Shown here one piece after another: positions 21,251-28,817 of a stretch of DNA of 35,829 nucleotides. Within the stretch, counting starts at the first letter, position 1; the number at the start of each line of letters is the position of its first letter. The DNA is taken from positions 23,210 through 59,038 of the forward strand of contig CACYPV010000019.1 of NCBI GenBank assembly GCA_902776375.1. Direction: 5' to 3'. The notes beneath the pieces were generated by a model. That model saw only the letters and a list, made by a program, of their open reading frames with translations, was not told the origin of the DNA and made no database searches. Origin of the DNA: an uncultured Ruminococcus sp. (GTDB taxonomy: Bacteria; Bacillota; Clostridia; Oscillospirales; Acutalibacteraceae). Position numbers and translations under genes: made by a program.

Positions 21251-22351
21251 GTATATCTGGCATTTCAGAGTGCCGTTGTAGGTCTTTCTGCGCTTGTCCG
21301 CCTTTCTGCCGAAAAGCTTTTCGAAATCATCGTCGGGCGTGATTATCGTGTAGCGCTTGCCGCTTTCTGGGATGAATCTTTCCCCCATCACCTTATACAG
21401 TTCCTCGGCGGCTCTTAAATCTAGCAGCCTCTCGCCGTAGGGCGGGTTGGTAATCACGGTGCAGTAGCCATCGGGCAAAGTGATATCCCTGACATCGCGG
21501 CGCGAAAAGCTTATCACGTCCGCGACGCCGGCTTTTTCCGCATTGCTTTTTGCGATTTCGAGCGCCTCTGCGTCGATGTCATAGCCCTCGGCGCGAAAAC
21601 TGCAATCACGGTTGATTTTGGAGCGCGCAAGCTCCCTTTCCGCTTCAAATACGTTATCTGGAACGCAGCTCCAGAGCTCGGCGGCAAAATATCTGTTGAG
21701 CCCCGGGGCTATCCTGAGCGCCTTTGTGGCGGCTTCTATAAGGATAGTGCCGCTGCCGCACATCGGGTCGATCACAAAATGATTAGGACGAACGCCCGCA
21801 AGCTCCGCCATTGCGGCGGCGAGCGTTTCCTTTATAGGCGCTTCGTTAGCCTGAGCGCGATAGCCGCGCTTGTGCAGCCCCGCGCCCGATGTGTCTAGCA
21901 AAATGCTGACCCTGTCGTTGATAATAAGAAACTGTATCTGACGCGGCGCGCCCGTTTCCTCGAACCAAGAGAGCATGTAACGCTTTGAAAGGCTGTCGGC
22001 GACCGCCTTTTTTATTATCTTTTGGCAATCAGGCACGCTCATAAGCTTAGAGTTGAGGCAGCTTCCCTTTACGGGGAAGGCGTCGCTCATGCCGATGAAG
22101 TCAGCCCAGTTTATAGCCTTTACGCGCTCAAAAAGCTGCTCAAAGGTTGTAGCCCTGAACTCGTCGAGCAATATCTGTATGCGCTCGGCGTAGCGAGCGT
22201 TGATGTTGGCGCGCGCCATATCGGAAAAATCGCCGTCAAATAGCACCCTGCCGTTTTCGGCACGGACGTTCTCTAATCCGAGAAATCGAAATTCGTTGGC
22301 GCAAATGCCCTCAAGCCCAAATATGCAGGGGGCGCAGAATGTCATAGTCAT
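21236..22351 (-). CDS. THUMP-domain class I SAM-dependent RNA methyltransferase (RlmL N-terminal-like/YpsC)
   Basis: The 371-residue protein has an N-terminal ferredoxin-like/THUMP region (about 1-160) and a C-terminal Rossmann methyltransferase: PMCGSGTILIEAA (SAM loop), GYDIDAEALEIAK and the N6-adenine/guanine-type motif VITNPPYGERL. The family methylates 23S rRNA. ATG at 22351 is chosen because GGAG lies 8 nt upstream; a terminator hairpin occupies the longer frame. The C-terminal residues FRS and the stop are encoded by the heptamer array. Confidence 0.9.
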   Translation of the reverse strand: MTMTFCAPCIFGLEGICANEFRFLGLENVRAENGRVLFDGDFSDMARANINARYAERIQILLDEFRATTFEQLFERVKAINWADFIGMSDAFPVKGSCLNSKLMSVPDCQKIIKKAVADSLSKRYMLSWFEETGAPRQIQFLIINDRVSILLDTSGAGLHKRGYRAQANEAPIKETLAAAMAELAGVRPNHFVIDPMCGSGTILIEAATKALRIAPGLNRYFAAELWSCVPDNVFEAERELARSKINRDCSFRAEGYDIDAEALEIAKSNAEKAGVADVISFSRRDVRDITLPDGYCTVITNPPYGERLLDLRAAEELYKVMGERFIPESGKRYTIITPDDDFEKLFGRKADKRRKTYNGTLKCQIYMFRS

Positions 22352-22360
22352 TATAACTTC

Positions 22361-22415
22361 TCCAAAAATAGAGGGTCGGCTCACCGCATACCGGGTTTGA
22401 GCCAACCCTTTTTGT
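22361..22415. terminator. bidirectional terminator between hpf and the methyltransferase
   Basis: AGGGTCGGCTC (22372-22382) pairs with GAGCCAACCCT (22399-22409), with T tracts on both sides. On the minus strand its T tract runs straight into the GGAG site of the methyltransferase. Confidence 0.88.
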
Positions 22416-22434
22416 TTAATCAATAATTAATGAT

Positions 22435-22469
22435 CAATATCTAGCTTCTAGCATCTAGCTTCTAAATAC
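22435..22469 (+). repeat. TAGNNNN heptamer array, locus 7
   Basis: CAATATC, TAGCTTC, TAGCATC, TAGCTTC, TAAATAC. The array ends exactly where the hpf stop codon (22470-22472) begins. Confidence 0.85.
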
Positions 22470-23009
22470 TCAGTCTTTAGCCGGCTCGAGCAGACCGTAA
22501 TGACCGCCCTCGCGCTTATAAACTACGTTGACCTCGTCGGTCTCGGCGTTGATGAACATAAAGAAATCGTGGTTGATCATATTCATCTCAAGTATAGCCT
22601 CGTCGACTGAGATAGGTTTGATAAGCACCTGCTTTTTGCGCACGACCTGATAATCTTCCTCGGGCTCCTCAGTACCCTGCGGCAGCTCGGCAGTGAGCAG
22701 ATCGAGCGAGCCGCCCGATTTGATGCGCTTTTCAAGGCGAGTTTTGTTTTTGCGGATCTGGCGCATGAGAATGTCGATAACTCTGTCAAGAGCGTCGTTC
22801 ATCTCAGGCTGAGTGCTTTCGGCGCGGTACACCATTCTGTTGTCGCGGATAGTGATCTCAACCGTCTGGCGGTTTTTCTCAAGGGTGACAACAACATTGG
22901 CGATAGCGTCCTCGGAAAAAATCTTTTTGAACTTTGCGAGCTTTTTCTCGCACCTCTCTTTAAAATTATCTCTGAGGTTTACTTTCCGTGCTGTGTAGGT
23001 GATCTTCAT
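22470..23009 (-). CDS. hpf: ribosome hibernation promoting factor, long form
   Basis: The 179-residue protein has an N-terminal S30AE/YfiA domain (MKITYTARKVNLRDNF to about 100) and a C-terminal dimerisation domain with KQVLIKPISVDEAILEMNMINHDFFMFINAETDEVNVVYKR split across about 120-170. Long HPF dimerises 70S ribosomes into inactive 100S particles in stationary phase. ATG at 23009 is favoured because GGGAGG lies about 10 nt upstream. It is followed by a strong terminator. Confidence 0.94.
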   Translation of the reverse strand: MKITYTARKVNLRDNFKERCEKKLAKFKKIFSEDAIANVVVTLEKNRQTVEITIRDNRMVYRAESTQPEMNDALDRVIDILMRQIRKNKTRLEKRIKSGGSLDLLTAELPQGTEEPEEDYQVVRKKQVLIKPISVDEAILEMNMINHDFFMFINAETDEVNVVYKREGGHYGLLEPAKD

Positions 23010-23097
23010 AGAATCGATGCCTCCCTGCAAAGCGGTCGCTTTTGCGCGCCAAACATGCTGTCATGTCCGCACGCCAAAGCAACGCGGTTTTATATTT

Positions 23098-23120
23098 TGC
23101 AGCGGCGAACCGCTGCTTGT
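23098..23120. other. GC-rich hairpin between hpf and yabR
   Basis: GCAGCGG and CCGCTGC flank a 4-nt loop (TTCG on the minus strand). It follows the yabR stop and may be a terminator lacking a T tract or an RNA-stabilising hairpin. Confidence 0.55.
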
Positions 23121-23123
23121 GTG

Positions 23124-23603
23124 TTACCTTCTGCCGTTTCCGTTGCCCCGGCGGCTGTAGCCACGGCTTTCGCCGCGTTTTAAATCGGACATTTTATCCT
23201 CGCTTGTCTGTTTAAAGCGCGACATCATGTCTTCAAAGGTGGAAGGATTCGCCTTGCGCGAGCTCTGCCACTCGTAGTCTCCGGGTGAGGTCACCGGCGG
23301 CGCCGGCTTGTAGGGCTGGCGGGTATTAGAATTTGCGCGCGGCTGTTTCTGCGGCTTTTTTTGCTGCTCTTTAGGTAAAGCCTGCTTCATTGAAAGGCTG
23401 ATCTTGCCGTCGTTTACCGCCAAAACCTTTACCTTTACAGTTTGACCCACCTTTACATAATCGCTGATTTCCGTGATATAGGTAGGCGCTACCTCGGAAA
23501 TATGAACCATTCCTGTTTTGGAATCAGGCAGATCAACAAACGCGCCGAATTTTGTGATACCCGAAACCTTGCCCTCTAAAATAATTCCGACCTCAATTGC
23601 CAT
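23124..23603 (-). CDS. yabR: S1-domain RNA-binding protein (YabR-like)
   Basis: The 159-residue protein has one S1 domain at about 3-75 (GIILEGKVSGITKFGAFVDL, MVHISEVA, VKVKVLAVNDGKISLSMKQ) and a long basic, Gln/Arg-rich tail ending in SRRGNGNGRR, probably disordered and RNA-binding. In Bacillus yabR follows divIC, as here. A role in translation or RNA metabolism is inferred from the domain only. Confidence 0.85.
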   Translation of the reverse strand: MAIEVGIILEGKVSGITKFGAFVDLPDSKTGMVHISEVAPTYITEISDYVKVGQTVKVKVLAVNDGKISLSMKQALPKEQQKKPQKQPRANSNTRQPYKPAPPVTSPGDYEWQSSRKANPSTFEDMMSRFKQTSEDKMSDLKRGESRGYSRRGNGNGRR

Positions 23604-23652
23604 AAAAAATACGTACCCCTCAAGCTTTTGCAGTATGTCCTTTGCAGATCAA

Positions 23653-24033
23653 TCAGTCGCCCGCGACGTTTATGAAAATACGCTCGCCGTTGCTGACGTA
23701 GCCAAGCTCTTCCTTGGCGATTTTTTCCATATACTCGTTTTTCTCCGCGCCCTTGAAATTGCGGACCTTTTCGAGATAATTGGATTCTATTTCAACAACA
23801 TTGATATGCTGCTGTAATTCACTTAACTCAGCCTTTTTCTCGGCGATTTTTACGCTTTGATTAATTATCGTAATAACAGCGTAGAACACAAAACCGATCG
23901 CCGCAAGACAAAGCAGTACATTGCGAAGCGTGCGCTTTCTCTTGGGCTTTTCAACCATTCTCGGTCCGTTGTGATCCGACGATGATTTTGCCTTATCAGC
24001 GGCTTTTTTTGTTTTTGGCTTTATTAACTTCAT
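23653..24033 (-). CDS. divIC: septum formation initiator (DivIC/FtsB)
   Basis: The 126-residue bitopic membrane protein has a Lys-rich cytoplasmic N-terminus (1-36), one membrane helix (about 39-58) and a coiled coil EKKAELSELQQHINVVEIE, ending with the conserved KEELGYVSNGERIFI box. It joins FtsL and DivIB in the divisome. Its start lies within the last 38 bp of yabQ with GGAAG upstream. Confidence 0.9.
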   Translation of the reverse strand: MKLIKPKTKKAADKAKSSSDHNGPRMVEKPKRKRTLRNVLLCLAAIGFVFYAVITIINQSVKIAEKKAELSELQQHINVVEIESNYLEKVRNFKGAEKNEYMEKIAKEELGYVSNGERIFINVAGD

Positions 24034-24493
24034 GTGACTTCCTTTTTATTTCATGATCACTCTTAAGTGATTCTGATTTCCTGTTTATATTATACAATAC
24101 TTTACGTGCAATTTTCAATAGGTATTTAGCAATTAATTTTGATTTTTCGCAAGTTTTTTGCAGCAGTTCTTTTATAAAACGTATCAGCGGGCTGTATAAT
24201 TTGCAAAGCAAGCGCCCCGCGGTAAGTCTGTACAGCAAAAAACCGATAAAGCTGCCGGCGAACACATATGCTCTGATGAAGCCCATAAGATACCCGAGCG
24301 AGAAGAAGAACACCGACATGGACCAAACGAGCATAAAAAATATGTCCACGGCTATCACCGCAGCCTTGCCTAACGAGAAGGTGAGGCGCAGGAATTTGAG
24401 CGCTCCGTAAAACACGCCAAGCCCCGCCCCAAGCGCGAACGACCACATAAACGCGACCGTCTGCTGCGCAAAGGTAAGCTCTAAGCCGTCCAA
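23996..24493 (-). CDS. yabQ: spore cortex biosynthesis protein YabQ
   Basis: The 165-residue protein has four or so membrane segments in its first 110 residues (FMWSFALGAGLGVFYGAL, VDIFFMLVWSMSVFFFSLGY) and a basic cytoplasmic tail. YabQ is needed for spore cortex formation and sits in the forespore outer membrane in Bacillus. TTG start with AGGTGAT overlapping the yabP stop, so it is translationally coupled. Confidence 0.88.
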   Translation of the reverse strand: MDGLELTFAQQTVAFMWSFALGAGLGVFYGALKFLRLTFSLGKAAVIAVDIFFMLVWSMSVFFFSLGYLMGFIRAYVFAGSFIGFLLYRLTAGRLLCKLYSPLIRFIKELLQKTCEKSKLIAKYLLKIARKVLYNINRKSESLKSDHEIKRKSHEVNKAKNKKSR

Positions 24494-24501
24494 GGTATCA
24501 C

Positions 24502-24774
24502 CTACCTGAACAGCTTTGAAAGGCGCGAGCGCGAGCTGTTGCCGCCGATGTACTGCATGGAGTTCACGGTGCCGTTTACTGTGACGTCGCCGGTTTCAAG
24601 ATCAAGCCTGTCGATGTGCAGACCCCCGCCCTTGATTATGAGCGTGCCCGCGGTGGTTTTGACCGAAACGGTCTCTTCATTGAAGCCGTTCACCTCGACA
24701 GCGCCGGTCAGCACAAGCCTGCGGCGGTTGTCCAGCATAAGAGTATGTTTCCTGCCCGTTTGCGTTTCGTTCAT
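24502..24774 (-). CDS. yabP: sporulation protein YabP
   Basis: The 90-residue protein begins after GGAGG and contains KHTLMLDNRRRLVLTGAVEV, the YabP/YqfC signature, then an alternating beta pattern. In Bacillus it acts with SpoIVA pathway and YqfC-type proteins in the spore coat/cortex programme. It is preceded by a sigma-E-like promoter separate from the upstream rqcP gene. Confidence 0.9.
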   Translation of the reverse strand: MNETQTGRKHTLMLDNRRRLVLTGAVEVNGFNEETVSVKTTAGTLIIKGGGLHIDRLDLETGDVTVNGTVNSMQYIGGNSSRSRLSKLFR

Positions 24775-24803
24775 ATCATTACCTCCGGATAGTTATACTA
24801 TAA

Positions 24804-24832
24804 TGTATATGGAGGAAATGAGGGGAATATTA
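24804..24832 (-). promoter_or_regulatory. sigma-E-like promoter of yabPQ-divIC
   Basis: On the minus strand TAATATT (exact KMATATT), a 14-nt spacer and CATATACA (6 of 8 to CATACANT counting N). yabP is a sigma-E gene in Bacillus. Confidence 0.5.
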
Positions 24833-24836
24833 CTGT

Positions 24837-24862
24837 TAGTTTTAGTGGCTAGTATCTATACC
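24837..24862 (+). repeat. TAGNNNN heptamer array, locus 8
   Basis: TAGTTT (one base short), TAGTGGC, TAGTATC, TATACCG. The rqcP stop codon is the complement of CTA at 24856-24858 within the array. Confidence 0.6.
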
Positions 24863-25095
24863 GAAGTGTACATCGTCGCGGCGTCTTCTTTGCGGACGGT
24901 CTCTTTAACCTCGGTGACCTTTACCTTAACGGTGCGGGCGCCCATAGTTATGGCTATTACGTCGCCAACTTTTACGTCGTAAGACGCTCTGGCGACCTTG
25001 TCGTTCACCAACACCTTGCCGGCGTCGCAAGCCTCGTTAGCCACAGTTCTGCGCTTTATAAGGCGCGATACCTTTAAATATTTATCTAATCTCAT
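24856..25095 (-). CDS. rqcP: S4-domain RNA-binding protein RqcP (YabO)
   Basis: The 79-residue protein is a single S4 domain: MRLDKYLKVSRLIKRRTVANEA split as MRLDKYLKVSRLIKRR, then GKVLVNDKVARASYDVKVGD. RqcP works with RqcH in ribosome-associated quality control, adding C-terminal alanine tails to stalled chains. AGGTGAT precedes the ATG. It follows the hup terminator in the yab cluster. Confidence 0.92.
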   Translation of the reverse strand: MRLDKYLKVSRLIKRRTVANEACDAGKVLVNDKVARASYDVKVGDVIAITMGARTVKVKVTEVKETVRKEDAATMYTSV

Positions 25096-25112
25096 ATTTT
25101 ATCACCTAAAGG

Positions 25113-25138
25113 AAAAAAGAGCCGAAACACTCGGCTCT
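25113..25138 (-). terminator. terminator after hup
   Basis: On the minus strand AGAGCCGA pairs with TCGGCTCT around a 5-nt loop, followed by six T. It would uncouple abundant hup mRNA from rqcP-yabPQ. Confidence 0.9.
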
Positions 25139-25153
25139 CTGATCATCCACTGA

Positions 25154-25429
25154 TTAATGGTTTACAACGTCCTTGAATGCCTTGCCTGCCTTGAAAGCGG
25201 GAACCTTGGAAGCGGGGATCTCGATAGAATTACCTGTTCTGGGATCCACACCTGTTCTGGCATTTCTGGTGCGCTGCTCAAAAGTGCCGAAGCCTGTGAG
25301 CTGAACCTTTTCACCGGCTGCAACAGCGTTGACGATAGCGTCAAGAGCAGCTGTGAGAGCCTTTTCAGAATCCTTTTTGGAAAGACCGGTTGTTTCCTTG
25401 ATAGCGTCGATTAATTCAGTCTTTTTCAT
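25154..25429 (-). CDS. hup: HU family DNA-binding protein
   Basis: The 91-residue protein has the HU core: MKKTELIDAIKETTGLSKKD, GEKVQLTGFGTFEQRTRNARTG and the arm RTGNSIEIPASKVPAFKAGK. It compacts nucleoid DNA as a dimer. GGAGG sits 8 nt upstream within the mazG 3' end; the genes overlap by 14 bp. Its position between mazG and rqcP differs from Bacillus but is familiar in Clostridia. Confidence 0.96.
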   Translation of the reverse strand: MKKTELIDAIKETTGLSKKDSEKALTAALDAIVNAVAAGEKVQLTGFGTFEQRTRNARTGVDPRTGNSIEIPASKVPAFKAGKAFKDVVNH

Positions 25430-26246
25430 CTTTTAAACCTCCATTGTTTTGCTTTAGTTTTATCTTAACTTCTTCCCAAAGGGAATCAAGTTGCGATAGC
25501 TCTGCTGTTTTCATGTCGATGCCGCGCTCTTCCGCGAGCTGCTCGACCATTGAAAAACGTTTGATGTACTTGTCGCAGGCGTAGTAAAGAGCTTGCTCGC
25601 TGTTGATATCGAAATATCGTGAAACGTTGACGACCGCGAAAAGCAGATCGCCCAGCTCTTCGGTACGGTGTTCCTGAGTGCCGTGCTCAATAGCGACCTT
25701 AAGCTCGCTGTACTCTTCATAGACCTTGTTCATCGCACCGTCTACGGTTGCCCAATCAAAGCCTACCTTTGCGGACTTGCGCTGGATCTTTTCGCTGCGC
25801 ATAAGCGCCGGAAGCGCGCGTGATACGCTGAGCATTGCCTCGGTCTGCGTCTTCTGCGACTTAGTCTGCATTTTGACCGCGTCCCAGTTTTGCAGGGCTT
25901 CCTGTTCGTTGCCCGCGGATTTGTCGCCGAACACATGCGGATGTCTTATGATGAGCTTTTTACAGATCCCGTCACAGACGTCGTCCATATCAAAGCCTCC
26001 GCTTTCGCGTTCGATCTCGGCGTGAAGCGCTACCTGGAGAAGAACGTCTCCAAGCTCTTCCTTCAAAAGCTCCGCGTCGCTGTTGTCGATTGCCTCGACA
26101 GCCTCGTACGTTTCCTCGATAAAGTTGTTACGGATAGATTTGTGCGTCTGCGCTCTGTCCCACGGACATCCGCCGGGCGCGCGAAGGATCTTTACTATCT
26201 CGACCAAATCGTTGAAATCGTATCGTGGCTTTTCAGTAAAAACCAA
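25416..26246 (-). CDS. mazG: nucleoside triphosphate pyrophosphohydrolase MazG
   Basis: The 276-residue protein has two MazG domains: the first with GGCPWDRAQTHKSI, EETYEAVEAI and EELGDVLLQV, the second with EEYSELKVAI and EELGDLLFAVVN. These EExxE/ExxD sets bind magnesium and nucleotide. It lacks the N-terminal tetrapyrrole-methylase domain of Bacillus YabN. TTG start with GAGGTGAG well spaced. It cleans non-canonical NTPs from the pool. Confidence 0.93.
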   Translation of the reverse strand: MVFTEKPRYDFNDLVEIVKILRAPGGCPWDRAQTHKSIRNNFIEETYEAVEAIDNSDAELLKEELGDVLLQVALHAEIERESGGFDMDDVCDGICKKLIIRHPHVFGDKSAGNEQEALQNWDAVKMQTKSQKTQTEAMLSVSRALPALMRSEKIQRKSAKVGFDWATVDGAMNKVYEEYSELKVAIEHGTQEHRTEELGDLLFAVVNVSRYFDINSEQALYYACDKYIKRFSMVEQLAEERGIDMKTAELSQLDSLWEEVKIKLKQNNGGLKDEKD

Positions 26247-26297
26247 TTATCTCACCTCAGCATTACTTGCTGTAGCTTTAGCCTACGGTATTCTATT

Positions 26298-28115
26298 TTA
26301 ACCAATTAAGCGCCATTTTGCAAGTGTTTTTGCGATTTTTTCTCCTTTTGGAAGAAATTTGATTTCTTCAGCGGTAAAGGTGCGAATTATTAGTAAAACT
26401 GCCATATATATAATGACCGCAACTACTACCGCAAGTATCAGGGCAATGCGGCCGGGCATGAATGAATCAAAAAGGTTGTACGAGAAGTACGCGCCTGCCA
26501 CCGCGTAAACCGAACCCGCAAGGGGTTTTATGGTGGTGTTGAAGAAGTCGGGAACGATTCCGCTGTACTTGATGAGCAGCACCATACCGATGACGCAGAT
26601 AAGCGCGTAGGCAACCAATGAACCCGCCGTAGCGCCCTGGATGTTTATCTCGGGAATGCTTACAAATATCCATGAGGTGCCAATCTTAACCACCATGCAG
26701 ATGATGTACAGGATCATAGGGATCTTGACCTTGCCAATACCGTTTATCATAGAACAGATAGGCGTGATGACAGCGGTGAAAATGGTCGTGATACCCATTA
26801 CCGTGAGCACGTTGCCGCCGATGTCGATGATCTCGGGGCTTGAACCGTAAATGAAAGCCATGATAGGATGTGCAAGCATAACAAGTCCGAACGCCATCGG
26901 CAGCGTGAACATCATCGTCATTTTAAGCACGGTGTTCATCGACTGCTTTAGCTCGCGCTTGTTGCCCTTGGTCCACGCGCTGGCGACGTTAGGCATCGCG
27001 CTGGAGCCGAACGCCTGGGTGACCGCCGTTACAAGCTGCATAAGAGTGAGCGCGCTGGCGTAGCAGCCCCAGAGGTCGGTGTGTATCGAGATGTGCTCGC
27101 CCTTGAAATGATCCATCTTAAAGAAGCCGCCGTGCGAAATACCGTACTGATTTATCAGCTCGGGACCGTGGTGCTTGTTAAGATCGAGCAGGACGTTTTG
27201 GATTATGATAGAATCTATCCACGAGGCGAGGCTCATTACAAGCGCGCCGCCCGCTATCGGGAGAGCGGTTCTGATGATAGTGTTGAAGGTCTCGCGTTTT
27301 TCGCGGGCTTCGATAGAATTAGCGTAAAACTCCTCGGGTATGCCGTCGCCCTGGACCTTGAACTTTACGAAATAATAGACCCATGACAACAGGCTGCTCA
27401 GCGAGATTCCGATGATAGCGCCCGCGACCGCAAAGGAGAAAATGGTCTTGTGAGCGTCCTCGATGCTTTCGAACTTCATCCACCAAAGGGTGAGCGAGCT
27501 CTCGTTAAGGGCTCCCATTCCGAAATACAGTATGGCGTAAGCGAGCACCGAACCGACCGCGAGCTTCACCACAGCCTCGATTATCTCGGATATCGCGGTG
27601 GGCTTCATGTTGCGCTGACCCTCGTAATATCCGCGGTAGGCGGAGGCGAGGCAGCCGAAGAACACCGTCGGCGCGAGGCAGAGCATGGGGACTATGGCGT
27701 AGGGCTGCTTGATAACGAACATCGAGTACGGGATGCTGGCGCCCGCAACGATAACAAAGCATACCAAGCCCAGGATAGTAAAGAACGGGACGGATATCTT
27801 TTGTATCTGCCGCACGTCCTTATAGCGCTTTTGGGTCATGTTTTCAGACACCAAGCGCGAGATCGCGATGGGCAGACCGCCCGTGGCTACGGTGAAGATC
27901 AGTATGAACACCTCGTAGGCGTTGGCGTAAAGCCCGTTGCCGAAGGACGTCATGTTTTCGCCGTAATTTGAAAGGATGGCGGCAAGGACAGCCTTGTTGA
28001 GCAGACCGAACACCTTGACGATGACCATGCTGATAGTCAGAATAGCCGCGCCTTTGACAAAGGATTTTGAAACGTCAGATTCAAAGTTCTTTACCGCGTT
28101 GTACTTTTTACTCAA
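26298..28115 (-). CDS. spoVB: SpoVB/YabM-type lipid-linked polysaccharide flippase (MOP superfamily)
   Basis: The 605-residue protein has about 14 membrane helices, an N-terminal KGAAILTISMVIVKVFGLLN and GLPIAISRLVSEN, typical of the SpoVB/MurJ-like branch. It is longer than the Bacillus homologues (about 520-530), with an extra hydrophilic loop around residues 310-345 (GGFFKMDHFKGEHIS). It probably flips a lipid-linked wall precursor during sporulation, and occupies the yabM place just before mazG. TTG start with AAAGGTGAT upstream. Confidence 0.88.
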   Translation of the reverse strand: MSKKYNAVKNFESDVSKSFVKGAAILTISMVIVKVFGLLNKAVLAAILSNYGENMTSFGNGLYANAYEVFILIFTVATGGLPIAISRLVSENMTQKRYKDVRQIQKISVPFFTILGLVCFVIVAGASIPYSMFVIKQPYAIVPMLCLAPTVFFGCLASAYRGYYEGQRNMKPTAISEIIEAVVKLAVGSVLAYAILYFGMGALNESSLTLWWMKFESIEDAHKTIFSFAVAGAIIGISLSSLLSWVYYFVKFKVQGDGIPEEFYANSIEAREKRETFNTIIRTALPIAGGALVMSLASWIDSIIIQNVLLDLNKHHGPELINQYGISHGGFFKMDHFKGEHISIHTDLWGCYASALTLMQLVTAVTQAFGSSAMPNVASAWTKGNKRELKQSMNTVLKMTMMFTLPMAFGLVMLAHPIMAFIYGSSPEIIDIGGNVLTVMGITTIFTAVITPICSMINGIGKVKIPMILYIICMVVKIGTSWIFVSIPEINIQGATAGSLVAYALICVIGMVLLIKYSGIVPDFFNTTIKPLAGSVYAVAGAYFSYNLFDSFMPGRIALILAVVVAVIIYMAVLLIIRTFTAEEIKFLPKGEKIAKTLAKWRLIG

Positions 28116-28143
28116 ATAAAATCACCTTTAAACAGTATGATAT

Positions 28144-28168
28144 AGTATACACAATCAGTATACACAAT
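28144..28168. repeat. two exact 12-bp direct repeats upstream of spoVB
   Basis: AGTATACACAAT occurs twice with one C between (28144-28155 and 28157-28168). Each contains the palindrome GTATAC. It lies 29 bp upstream of the spoVB start and may be an operator; no promoter fits cleanly. Confidence 0.7.
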
Positions 28169-28171
28169 GCA

Positions 28172-28194
28172 GGGAGTCCGCAAAAGGGACTCCC
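28172..28194. other. hairpin downstream of the zinc-ribbon gene
   Basis: GGGAGTCC pairs with GGACTCCC around a 6-nt A/G-rich loop. There is no clear T tract on either strand. It may still limit transcription from the zinc-ribbon gene into spoVB. Confidence 0.55.
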
Positions 28195-28227
28195 CTGTCT
28201 TATAAAATCAACTGCGTTGATGGGATA

Positions 28228-28731
28228 TCATTCCGCGTCTTCGCTGATCTCCTCAACAGCTTCCTTAGCTGCAACAACGATGTCGTCGGGCTTTCCGGCG
28301 GGAGCGTCAGCCTTTTTCTCGGCAGCCTCTTCAGCAGCTTCTTCAATAGCCTCGGGCTCATCCTCGAATTTATGGCCGCAGATATTGCAGAATGAAGATT
28401 CCTTGGTTACCTTGTTTTCGCACTCGGGGCAGATCTTCTGGTTTTTGATAGCGGCAAGTTGAGCTACGATGATGGAGAGCTCTTGCTTGAGCTCGGAGAT
28501 CTCCTCAACCACCTTAGCGATATCCTCGGAAAGATCGATATTCTGAGTGGTAGCCTTGTATGTGAGCTTGCCAAGCTCGATGAGCTTTTTGCCGATATTG
28601 CGCTTGATGGTCTCAGCGGAGATTCTGTGCTTGGAAGCGTCATAGATCATGGCAGCCTTCTGCGATAATACAGTAGCCGCGTTCTTTGCGTTAACTTTTA
28701 CATCATCGATGATCGTGTCAAAATTTTTCAT
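28228..28731 (-). CDS. coiled-coil zinc-ribbon protein of unknown function
   Basis: The 167-residue protein has an N-terminal helical region with coiled coil (about 60-97), a four-Cys zinc ribbon (Cys101, 104, 115, 118 in CPEC and CNIC), and an acidic Ala/Glu tail. No membrane segment is seen. Similar zinc-ribbon proteins in Clostridia are uncharacterised. It has a strong sigma-A promoter and AAAGG before the ATG, so it is probably well expressed. Confidence 0.75.
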   Translation of the reverse strand: MKNFDTIIDDVKVNAKNAATVLSQKAAMIYDASKHRISAETIKRNIGKKLIELGKLTYKATTQNIDLSEDIAKVVEEISELKQELSIIVAQLAAIKNQKICPECENKVTKESSFCNICGHKFEDEPEAIEEAAEEAAEKKADAPAGKPDDIVVAAKEAVEEISEDAE

Positions 28732-28788
28732 TTAATTCACCTTTCTTTTCCGGCGGGAAATTCCCCGCATATCTTAATTATATTCTAT

Positions 28789-28817
28789 ATTATATCACGG
28801 TTGAGCTGAATAATCAA
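28789..28817 (-). promoter_or_regulatory. sigma-A promoter of the zinc-ribbon gene
   Basis: On the minus strand TTGATT, a 17-nt spacer and a perfect TATAAT. The -35 lies inside the end of hemZ. Confidence 0.82.

Noticed and set aside
23031-23097. Sigma-A promoter for hpf (TATAAA near 23090)
   Set aside because: No -35 at an acceptable distance; left unannotated.
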